A DNA stretch of 38,584 bases, from NCBI GenBank assembly GCA_003250475.1, contig QKGI01000168.1, positions 1 to 38,584 of the forward strand, written 5' to 3'. The notes beneath the pieces are model-generated. The model saw only the letters and a program-made list of their open reading frames with translations. It was not told where the DNA came from and did not search any database. This document shows, piece after piece, positions 9,837 through 17,129 of the stretch. Positions within the stretch are counted from its first letter, which is position 1; each line of letters begins with the position of its first letter. Source of the stretch: Bacteroidota bacterium. Its GTDB lineage: Bacteria; Bacteroidota; Bacteroidia; Bacteroidales; VadinHA17. A program made the translations under genes and the position numbers.

Positions 9837-9901
9837 TTTTTATCCCGGTTCTATATATATCCACGGGAAGCTAGAATCTCACATAAAAAGTGGGATAAAA
9901 A
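9837..9901. repeat. Inverted repeat between the sigma factor and fecR genes
   Basis: TTTTTATCCC (9837-9846) is exactly complementary to GGGATAAAAA (9892-9901), with 45 bases between. It fills much of the spacer between the two genes. It could fold in the mRNA or be a protein-binding dyad; the sequence does not decide. Confidence 0.5.
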
Positions 9902-9928
9902 GAGAAATACTATATAAATGCCACTAAA

Positions 9929-10531
9929 TCAGAGTAGAAAAAGCAACATAAAGAGCATCATTGAGAGATTCTCTTTTTTTATTCCGGCTTTAAGGGTCTT
10001 TAACGCGGCAGAGACATAATTATCAACTGTGGCAGCTGTGAGTCCGAGCTCTGCCGCCACCTCTCTGGAGGTTTTACCCTCCAGTTTGCTTTTTAAAAAG
10101 GCTCTTTTTTGTTTTTCAGGCATTAAAGAAATAATCCGGTCTACCTCTTTGAGTACTGACCTGTAATCGGAACTTTCCTCACTTACCGATGAAAACATTT
10201 CTGATCCGTAAAGTGTCTCCGCAACGTATTTTTTCAAATATTTCTTTTGCCTGAATAGTTTACAGATATCATTGTATGCAATAGTAAAGAGATATGACCG
10301 GAATGAGAGCTCACTGTCAACCTTTTTACGGTTTTCCCAGAGCTTAATGAATACCGACTGCACCAGTTCTTCGGCGTCAGCTTCCGACCGGAGATACTTC
10401 ATGCCGAATGCATGGAGCCTGTTGGCATAGAGTTCATACAAAAAGTCAAATGCCTCAAGATCACCTCTTTTGAGCTTAATGACTGCCGACTTTTCTTCTG
10501 GTATCACTTGCAGAAATTTTCTGTCCTCCAA
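9929..10531 (-). CDS. ECF-type RNA polymerase sigma-70 factor
   Basis: The 200-residue protein has sigma region 2 (about 25-95: FDFLYELYANRLHAFGMKYL, then AEELVQSVFIKLWENR) and region 4 (about 135-185, with TSREVAAELGLTAATVDNYV as the helix-turn-helix). These match the Bacteroidota ECF sigma factors paired with FecR. It should direct transcription of the downstream susC/susD genes, and perhaps of the convergent GH31 fusion, when the glycan is sensed. The last 12 residues (LSMMLFMLLFLL) are entirely hydrophobic after a charged stretch, so the C-terminus may touch the membrane. It is divergent from the esterase at 10766. Confidence 0.94.
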   Translation of the reverse strand: MEDRKFLQVIPEEKSAVIKLKRGDLEAFDFLYELYANRLHAFGMKYLRSEADAEELVQSVFIKLWENRKKVDSELSFRSYLFTIAYNDICKLFRQKKYLKKYVAETLYGSEMFSSVSEESSDYRSVLKEVDRIISLMPEKQKRAFLKSKLEGKTSREVAAELGLTAATVDNYVSAALKTLKAGIKKENLSMMLFMLLFLL

Positions 10532-10765
10532 ATATAAGAGACTTCTCTATCTTATCCTAAGCAAACTATATTGCCCCTGGTATGGCCAGACCTTATGACT
10601 TAAACCCCTCATCTGTAAAAATGGATGCGGAACGAAAGTGTCACACTGTCTGAAAAACCGGAAGCAGAGAACACAGTTTCATATTTATGACTTACTTTTA
10701 TCCCCGGGCACCAAGTTACTGATGCTGAAAACAGATTTAAAAACAAGCCTGTAATAGACAGAAAT

Positions 10766-12475
10766 ATGAAGAGTCTTACCATTTTCACCCGCGCCGCACT
10801 TGTGGTTTTCCTGACAATTTTCTGCTGTGTCACTTCTACTGATGCACAGCGTCTTAAGCCTGGTCCACAGGATTTATCCTTTTTCTCTGCTGCTGATGAT
10901 ACCGACCAGCCTTATGCAGTATATATTCCGGATAATTTTGATGAGACAAAAAAATACCCGCTGGTAGTCTTTCTTCATGGCGCCTGGTCAAACCATCGTC
11001 TCGGGATGAGGAGGCTTTTTGGTGTTGGCAACAGCCAGGGATACGATTTCACAAAGCCCGGAAACATACCCTATGAGACAGATGTCGAGGCAAGCAGGTA
11101 CTGGCCTCCGTTCAGGCCTGTAGACTATATTGCTGCAGCGCCCCTTGCAAGAGGTACAGCCGGTTATCAGGGTATCCCCGAGCAGGATGTTTACGATATG
11201 ATAGATGATCTGAAGTCCAGGTTTCTTATTGACGAGGACCGGGTTTATCTCACAGGTCTCTCCATGGGCGGCGGAGGCACATTGTGGCTTGGGCTTACCC
11301 GGCCCGACGTATGGGCTGCCATAGCTCCTGTATGCCCGGCACCTCCACAGGGTACCATTGCTTTTGCCGGCAACGCTCATAACCTGCCGGTTCATCTGTT
11401 TATCGGCGATAAGGACCAGCTGTATAAAACCGCATCGGAGTGGAAAGCGGCCTTTGAGACAGGGGCTGCGAGGCTTGATTATGTCGAGTATCCTGGCGTT
11501 GGCCACAACAGCTGGGAATGGGCATACAAAGACGGTTTCATCTTTGACTGGTTCTCTCAGTTTAAAAGGGATCTCTTTCCGGCGGAGGTCAGCTTCACAA
11601 CGATGTGGTTCAGATATAACAAAGCCTACTGGGTCACAGTCGATGACATGGTACCCGGAGAACAGGCAACAATAGATGCAAAATTCACCGGAAGCAATAC
11701 TGTTGAGATCGTCTCTTCAGGATTAAGCGCATTCACGCTCAACCTTAAAGGTCATCCTCAGTTCAACCCCGGGAAAAGTGTTTCGGTAAGGGTTGACGGT
11801 AAAGATTTTACAGTCAAAAGTCCGGATGCAGTCTCATTCACCAGAACCGGCGGCAAATGGAAGAATTCACGTTTTACCCCGGGCCTTACCTCTAAGCAGA
11901 AGGGCGCCGAGGGTCCGCTTTATGCTGCCGTGACGGGGAACCATATATATGTTTACGGTACCGCAGATAATCCTTCCGCCGAGGTGCTGGCAGCAAGGAG
12001 AGCCCAGGCTGCAACTGCCGCTGACTGGTACGGCATGGGGGGAAGGATCACTGTCTCACCCAGAGTGATAGCCGACAGGGATATCCGGTCAGACGATTAT
12101 ATCACATCCAATCTTATCCTGTTCGGCACACGGGAAACAAATGCCGTAATTGAGAAATTTGCCGACAGGCTGCCTGTGCATCTTGATGCAAAAGCCGAAG
12201 ATTACGGGCTAGTATATATTTTCCCCATGAGCAGGAAATATATAATCATCAATTCCGGCCTTCCGTGGTGGACACCTCCGAAAGAGACAAAAAGGCAGAC
12301 AGGCTATGCGTTCAGCGGAACCAGGATAGAGATGCTTAAGAACTGGGGAGATTTTATCCTCTTCAGGACAGGGCCTGATGATATTATAGTGCAGGGTGTC
12401 TTTGACAACAACTGGAAACTGCCGTCGGAAGCTGCCCGGGTAATGAAAGCATCGGGCGTGGTCACGGTGAAGTGA
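10766..12475 (+). CDS. Secreted alpha/beta-hydrolase esterase with a C-terminal domain of unknown role
   Basis: The 569-residue protein has a signal peptide (about 1-27, ending TDAQ). Residues about 45-270 are an esterase of the dienelactone-hydrolase/prolyl-oligopeptidase type: oxyanion HG in VVFLHGAWS, nucleophile Ser166 in GLSMGGGG, probable acid in FIGDKDQLY and His247 in GVGHNSWEW. Residues about 275-569 form a second region beginning WFRYNKAYWVTVDDM, which I read as a beta-sandwich followed by an alpha/beta part; I do not recognise it with certainty. It is divergent from the sigma gene across 234 bases, so it may belong to the same glycan locus as a second de-esterifying enzyme. That link is inference from position. 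Confidence 0.85.
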   Translation: MKSLTIFTRAALVVFLTIFCCVTSTDAQRLKPGPQDLSFFSAADDTDQPYAVYIPDNFDETKKYPLVVFLHGAWSNHRLGMRRLFGVGNSQGYDFTKPGNIPYETDVEASRYWPPFRPVDYIAAAPLARGTAGYQGIPEQDVYDMIDDLKSRFLIDEDRVYLTGLSMGGGGTLWLGLTRPDVWAAIAPVCPAPPQGTIAFAGNAHNLPVHLFIGDKDQLYKTASEWKAAFETGAARLDYVEYPGVGHNSWEWAYKDGFIFDWFSQFKRDLFPAEVSFTTMWFRYNKAYWVTVDDMVPGEQATIDAKFTGSNTVEIVSSGLSAFTLNLKGHPQFNPGKSVSVRVDGKDFTVKSPDAVSFTRTGGKWKNSRFTPGLTSKQKGAEGPLYAAVTGNHIYVYGTADNPSAEVLAARRAQAATAADWYGMGGRITVSPRVIADRDIRSDDYITSNLILFGTRETNAVIEKFADRLPVHLDAKAEDYGLVYIFPMSRKYIIINSGLPWWTPPKETKRQTGYAFSGTRIEMLKNWGDFILFRTGPDDIIVQGVFDNNWKLPSEAARVMKASGVVTVK

Positions 12476-12585
12476 ATCCTGACTGTTTCGATTGACCTGG
12501 AGAGGTGCCGGACTGTTTAAACAGAAGCATTGCCGGTATATAACCTGCTTTTCCGAAATCATTTTTTCCCTGCGCAAAAAATAAC

Positions 12586-12593
12586 TATTATTG
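12586..12593 (+). promoter_or_regulatory. Possible -7 box for the HAD phosphatase gene, inside a short inverted repeat
   Basis: TATTATTG differs at one position from the Bacteroidota TAnnTTTG box and lies 18 bases before the start codon. It overlaps the right arm of an inverted repeat, GCGCAA (12572-12577) and TTGCGC (12591-12596). Suggestive only. Confidence 0.3.
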
Positions 12594-12610
12594 CGCCGGA
12601 AATCTGAGCT

Positions 12611-13222
12611 ATGGAAAATATTACCAGCGTTGTCTTTGATATCGGAGGAGTACTGATCGACTGGAATCCCAGGCATCTTTTCAGAAAAGTCTTTACCAGC
12701 GAGGAGGAGATGGAGTGGTTCCTGTCAAATATCTGTACCTATGAATGGAATGTACAGCAGGATGGGGGCAAGCTATTCAGTACGGCAACGGCAGAACTGT
12801 CAGCAAAATATCCGGAGTACAGTGACAAAATAGCTCTTTATTATGGCCGCTGGGAAGAGATGCTTGGCGGGGAGATAACCGGAACCGTAAAAATATTCCG
12901 TGAGCTCAAAGAGGCAGGAATGCCCCTCTATGCACTTTCCAACTGGTCGCATGAAGCATTCCCGGTAGCATATGGAAGGTATGATTTCATGAAGCAGTTT
13001 GACGGACTGGTAGTATCCGGATATGAGAAGCTTCTTAAACCGGATCATGCCATCTACAGGGTGCTGATTGATCGCTATCACATCTCTCCGGCCGGATCGG
13101 TATATATTGACGACAATAAGGACAATGCCGTCGCTGCCGGCGAGCTGGGATTTCATGCAATTCATTTTCATTCACCCGAACAGCTCCGGGGTGAGTTACA
13201 AAACCTGGGGCTTAACCTTTAG
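12611..13222 (+). CDS. HAD-superfamily phosphatase (subfamily IA, YihX-like)
   Basis: The 203-residue cytosolic protein carries HAD motif I as VVFDIGGVLIDW (nucleophile in FDIGG), motif II as ALSNWS, the motif III lysine in LLKPDHAIY and motif IV as YIDDNKDN. This matches the HAD-IA group that includes E. coli YihX, a sugar-phosphate phosphatase, in length and in the DxG form of motif I. The specific substrate cannot be read from sequence. It is followed by a 136-base gap and its own neighbour promoter, so it is probably a single gene. Confidence 0.88.
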   Translation: MENITSVVFDIGGVLIDWNPRHLFRKVFTSEEEMEWFLSNICTYEWNVQQDGGKLFSTATAELSAKYPEYSDKIALYYGRWEEMLGGEITGTVKIFRELKEAGMPLYALSNWSHEAFPVAYGRYDFMKQFDGLVVSGYEKLLKPDHAIYRVLIDRYHISPAGSVYIDDNKDNAVAAGELGFHAIHFHSPEQLRGELQNLGLNL

Positions 13223-13237
13223 AATTTTTCACTTCCC

Positions 13238-13271
13238 TTTGTTGTTGATTTTTTGACCATTTTTACCTTTG
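13238..13271 (+). promoter_or_regulatory. Bacteroidota-type promoter for the DUF3788 gene
   Basis: TTTG (13238-13241) and TACCTTTG (13264-13271) match the -33 TTTG and -7 TAnnTTTG elements of Bacteroidota housekeeping promoters, 22 bases apart. The coding start is about 87 bases downstream, leaving a longish leader. Confidence 0.55.
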
Positions 13272-13358
13272 GAAGGTAAACCCCCTGTGACAGCCGGTAT
13301 TCCTGTCTTCGGCAATCTGACCATGTACCGGACCTGTTGCCAGGGTTAACTGAAGAAA

Positions 13359-13784
13359 ATGGATAAGCCACTCTTAAATGATCCGTCCATACCTCCTTCC
13401 CCGGAGGTTCTCAGGACAGCACTTGGCGACAGCTATCCCGCCTACGAGGAGATGCTGGAGGCAGTCACAGGGGATGAATTCGGACTTCTGCCTGAATGGA
13501 GATATTATAAAGACGGGAAAGCCTGGCTCTGCAAGATGACTTTCAGGAAGAAGACGGTCTTCTGGCTTTCTGCCTGGGATGGCCATTTCAAGACTTCCTT
13601 CTATATCGTTGAGAGACATTGTCGTGGCATCCATGACCTCGAAATTGACGACAACATCAAGGAGGGGCTGAAAAAGGCAAGTCCCTCCGGTACTCTTTTC
13701 CCGGTTACAATGAGTATCAGCAGGAAAGAACAGGTGAAAGACCTGCTTACCCTGGTGGTGTATAAGAAGGGTCTGAAGGTCTGA
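13359..13784 (+). CDS. DUF3788 domain protein
   Basis: The 141-residue protein, without signal peptide or membrane segment, matches the DUF3788 family over its whole length. Visible features are the early LLNDPSIPPSPEVL, then EWRYYKDGKAWLCKMTFRKK and a basic and aromatic middle (SFYIVERH). No catalytic motif stands out and the function of the family is unknown to me. Its last codons (GLKV and stop) lie inside the GGTCTGAA tandem repeat that opens the following spacer, so the C-terminus may have been set by repeat growth. Confidence 0.82.
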   Translation: MDKPLLNDPSIPPSPEVLRTALGDSYPAYEEMLEAVTGDEFGLLPEWRYYKDGKAWLCKMTFRKKTVFWLSAWDGHFKTSFYIVERHCRGIHDLEIDDNIKEGLKKASPSGTLFPVTMSISRKEQVKDLLTLVVYKKGLKV

Positions 13785-14137
13785 AGGTCCGAGGTCTGAA
13801 GGTCTGAAGGTCTGTCTTGCGGTCTTGCAGTCATGCAGTCATGCGGTTTCCGATACACTTCGTATCGGGATTTGCCTTCGGCGAGCTCACCGCCAATTGA
13901 CGGTTCGGTTCGTCGTTACACTCCTCAACTTGCAGTCGTGCAGTCATGCGGTCTTGCAGTTCCCGATACACTTCGTTATCGGGATTTGCCTTCGCCGAGC
14001 TCACCGCCAACCGGCGGTTCGGTTCGTCGTTGCACTCCTCAACTTGCGGTCTTGTCGGAGCGTAGCGGAGATCCTCGACCGTAAGGTCGGGACAGTCTGT
14101 ATGCCATCCCCGCAGGCAGGCACCGCGCTAAAATGAC
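13770..14137. repeat. Repeat-filled spacer: octamer tandems plus a duplicated unit of about 113 bp
   Basis: The spacer opens with tandem GGTCTGAA octamers (13770-13814), then tandem octamers of the form GTCWTGCR (13814-13846, and again near 13930-13960). A unit beginning CCGATACACTTCG is present twice, at 13850 and 13963. Each copy has a hairpin (CCGATAC with GTATCGG in copy one), the GCGAGCTCACCGCCAA block, CGGTTCGGTTCGTCGTT and CACTCCTCAACTTGC. A tail near 14053-14095 has a GACC-GTAA-GGTC hairpin. No gene is supported here. It looks like dispersed intergenic repeat material between two convergent genes. Confidence 0.8.
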
Positions 14138-16957
14138 TCACCTGGTGACAGGCACCGGCGTTCCGAACCCCAGCTTCCCGAGAGGCTTCATCTGTGATGC
14201 CGCATCCCCGACGACGACATAAATCATCCTGTCAGGATCAAAGTACTTCTCAGTGATGGCCTTGTGCTGTTCAATGGTCATGTTTCTGATGACATCCTCC
14301 TCCTTTTTAACCCAGTCGTCACTGAAACCGTATTTGTCTATATAGGAGAGCATGCTTACCAGTGATTCATTGGTTTCAAAGCGCAAAGCATTTGATCTTA
14401 TCATACAGTTTTTAATAAACGTAAGTTCATCCTCCGTGATGCCGGTACGGTATTTCCTCATCTCTCCCGTAATGATCTCCATTGTCTCAAGTGTTGCATC
14501 CGACCTCACGCTTGTCGTTGCCAGGAACGGAGCTACACTCTTCATTTCCCTGAAGATACTTCTCGCACCATATGTGAAACCTTTTTCCTCGCGCAGTATC
14601 TGGTTAAGTATGCTGGTGAATGCGCCACCGAACCTGTAGTTTGCAAAATCAGCTTTTACATAATCGGGGTCGTCTCTTGTCATTGCCAGGTAACCGGCAT
14701 AAATTACCGACTGACGGGAGCCCGGGATATCCACAAAATATATTGTCGACCTGTCCGGGGAGGGAGGGGTTGTGTAACTCCTGAAAGTAACCTCTTTTGC
14801 CTTCCACCCCGTTGCCAGAGGCTCAAGGGCATCCAGAGCCTCCTCCCTGCTGATTTTTCCTGCAATAAGTATGCTGGTGACTGATGGTGAGAAGTTCTTA
14901 CCATGGAATGCAACCAGGTCTTCAGTGGTAATCTTTTCAACGGATTCCTTTGTTCCCCTGAGGTCATATCCAAAGATGTTACCGGCTCCGTAAACGAGCC
15001 TGTAGAACTGCGCGGCAGCCACCCCCGATGGTCTTGCTTCAGCCTGTATCAGGCTATTCCTGGCGCGTGTCCTGGCAAGTTCGATCTCCGCGGAATCCCA
15101 TCTCGGTTCAAGCAGTATCTCCTTCATCAGTGACACTGTCTTGCCAAAATTGCGTGAAAGAGTTCCGGCACTGAAAATTATCTCTTCATTTCCGGCGCGC
15201 ATATTAATGTCTGACCCGAGAAGCTGTATCTCCTCCTCCAGTTCCTCCGGGGTTTTGTTCTTTGTCCCCTGGGGCAAAACAGCCGCCGTCATCGATGCCA
15301 CGCCCGGCAGTTCTGTATCATCCAGCATCGCGCCTCCGGCAATGACCATATTAATGCTTACAAGAGGCAGTTCGTTGTTCCGTATGCCGAATACCTTTAT
15401 GCCGTTTGCCAGGGTCGCCTTCCAGACTTCCGGGACCATGACTTCAGGCTCAGGTCCTGCCGGTGGTTCTGCAGTACGGTCGAGCACTGACGGAGTCATG
15501 ATGATCTCCTCATCCGGAAGATCAGCGATCTCTACCTGGCTGGCATTACTTATATCCTCTTCGCCGACAGCTGCCTGTACCGAGTTGTCAGCCATCAGAT
15601 CGGTATGGCCTTTGGGGACGAAGCTGGTCATGACATTCGGCCTGTCTTTGATATACCTGTTATAAACCCTGATTATATCTTCAGAAGTGACCGCCTTTAT
15701 CTTCTCAATGTCTTTCTCGATGAAGCCAGGGTCATTAAGGAATGTGTTGTAGAAGGCAAGCTGGAGCGACTTATTGAGAACACTGTTGAGATCCTGGTAG
15801 AAATCCTTTTCTCTCTGTGCCTTGATACGCTCCACATCACGTTCGGTGAAGCCCTCCGACTCAAATCGTGCAAACGCCTCCCGTATTGCATCTTCGATCT
15901 CTTTCAGAGACCTTCCTTCATTTGCCGTTACTGACAGTGTGAATTCCCCCGCCAGTTCAGACGGGCTGTTATATACGTTAACCCCCGACGTAAGCTGTTT
16001 CTCTTTTACGAGCACCTTGTACATGGGAGACCTCTTGCCGTCAGCAAGTATCCTGGCCAGGAATTCAAGAGCATAAGAATCATCACTGTAATTTTCGGGC
16101 ACGGGCCAGACCATGGTTATTTCAGGTACCCTAGCAAAATTGTCTTCATGAAAGAGTCTTTTGGTCGTGTCAAGTGTAACAGGCATTGCTGCGCGTGCTG
16201 TCACATTGCCATGAGAGGTGACCTCGCCAAAATACTTGTTCAGAAGTACCTTGATTGTGTCGGGATTGAAATCGCCTGCCAGCACCAGGGTGGCGTTGTT
16301 GGGACCGTAATATTTCTCATAATAGGTCCTGACATCTTCAATCGATGCGTTCTTAAGATCTTCCATCTCACCAATGACCTCCCAGTTGTAAGGATGCCCT
16401 GCAGGATAGAGGTTCTTACAGATAACATAGTCGGTAAAGCCGTACGGAGTGTTATCTTCTCGCTGTCGTTTTTCATTCTGCACCACATTCTGCTGGATTG
16501 CCAGGGACCGTTGTGTCACCGAGTTGATAAAATATCCCATCCTGTCTGATTCCAGCCAGAAGACTTTTTCCAGGGCATTCCTGGGGAAGAGCTCAAAATA
16601 GGTAGTTACATCCCGGTTGGTGAAACCATTGTTCATGCCTCCAGCCGCCTCCAGCACCTTGTCGAATACTCCGGGAGCGGCATTTTCCGATCCGGTGAAC
16701 AGGAGATGTTCAAAAAGGTGAGCAAAGCCGGTCCGGCCCGGCTCTTCCCTGCTGGAGCCCACATGATACATTATAGAATAGGAGATGACCGGATCTGAAT
16801 GATCCTCGTGAAGGATCACCTGTAGCCCGTTGGGCATCACAAACTTTTCATAATCTATACTTAATTTGTCTTTATCAATGGTTTTGTTACATGCGGTAAT
16901 CAAGGTAACGACGACCATCAGCAGCATGATTCTGAATAAGAGATGTAACTTGTTCAT
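14138..16957 (-). CDS. M16-family zinc metalloprotease lipoprotein (two-domain)
   Basis: The 939-residue protein begins with a lipoprotein signal and lipobox ending at Cys23 (LITAC). The inverted zinc motif HxxEH is intact as HLFEH (His80, Glu83, His84). The third ligand is expected in the ENVVQNEKRQRED region, though the exact residue was not assigned. The second half (from about residue 500, WKATLANGIKVFGIRNNELP) repeats the M16 fold without HxxEH, as in the usual active-plus-inactive pairing. By family knowledge it degrades peptides; the lipid anchor places it in the envelope. It ends directly at the repeat spacer on its left. Confidence 0.93.
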   Translation of the reverse strand: MNKLHLLFRIMLLMVVVTLITACNKTIDKDKLSIDYEKFVMPNGLQVILHEDHSDPVISYSIMYHVGSSREEPGRTGFAHLFEHLLFTGSENAAPGVFDKVLEAAGGMNNGFTNRDVTTYFELFPRNALEKVFWLESDRMGYFINSVTQRSLAIQQNVVQNEKRQREDNTPYGFTDYVICKNLYPAGHPYNWEVIGEMEDLKNASIEDVRTYYEKYYGPNNATLVLAGDFNPDTIKVLLNKYFGEVTSHGNVTARAAMPVTLDTTKRLFHEDNFARVPEITMVWPVPENYSDDSYALEFLARILADGKRSPMYKVLVKEKQLTSGVNVYNSPSELAGEFTLSVTANEGRSLKEIEDAIREAFARFESEGFTERDVERIKAQREKDFYQDLNSVLNKSLQLAFYNTFLNDPGFIEKDIEKIKAVTSEDIIRVYNRYIKDRPNVMTSFVPKGHTDLMADNSVQAAVGEEDISNASQVEIADLPDEEIIMTPSVLDRTAEPPAGPEPEVMVPEVWKATLANGIKVFGIRNNELPLVSINMVIAGGAMLDDTELPGVASMTAAVLPQGTKNKTPEELEEEIQLLGSDINMRAGNEEIIFSAGTLSRNFGKTVSLMKEILLEPRWDSAEIELARTRARNSLIQAEARPSGVAAAQFYRLVYGAGNIFGYDLRGTKESVEKITTEDLVAFHGKNFSPSVTSILIAGKISREEALDALEPLATGWKAKEVTFRSYTTPPSPDRSTIYFVDIPGSRQSVIYAGYLAMTRDDPDYVKADFANYRFGGAFTSILNQILREEKGFTYGARSIFREMKSVAPFLATTSVRSDATLETMEIITGEMRKYRTGITEDELTFIKNCMIRSNALRFETNESLVSMLSYIDKYGFSDDWVKKEEDVIRNMTIEQHKAITEKYFDPDRMIYVVVGDAASQMKPLGKLGFGTPVPVTR

Positions 16958-16995
16958 GGTAGATTATTTTCCGGGTTGATATTCTGGATATATTT

Positions 16996-17003
16996 CAAAT
17001 TTA
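16996..17003 (-). promoter_or_regulatory. -7 box for the M16 protease gene
   Basis: Read on the minus strand the site is TAAATTTG, a full match to TAnnTTTG, 38 bases before the start codon. No convincing -33 element was seen. Confidence 0.45.
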
Positions 17004-17129
17004 TAATTTCCTGACGAAAGAATTAATACCTGGCAACTATTGTGGTTACCATGGATCTTTGCCGTCCTGTCCGGGGCAATGGTGTACGGCAGAAGAGCAA
17101 TGAATTCAAGCCGGGGGTTAGGCTGTTTC

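Noticed and set aside
10609-10833. Minus-strand 74-residue frame with a hydrophobic stretch
   Set aside because: It overlaps the start and signal peptide of the secreted esterase on the other strand and the divergent promoter region; the hydrophobicity is a mirror of the signal peptide.
13770-14060. CRISPR-like array
   Set aside because: Repeats are tandem or nearly identical without unique spacers of even length, and no cas genes are near.
13825-14136. Open frames of 83-103 residues in the repeat spacer
   Set aside because: They are made of duplicated repeat sequence, have low-complexity translations and no family resemblance.
15141-15665. 174-residue frame opposite the M16 protease gene
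   Set aside because: Ser/Pro-rich translation typical of an antisense shadow, fully inside a strong gene.
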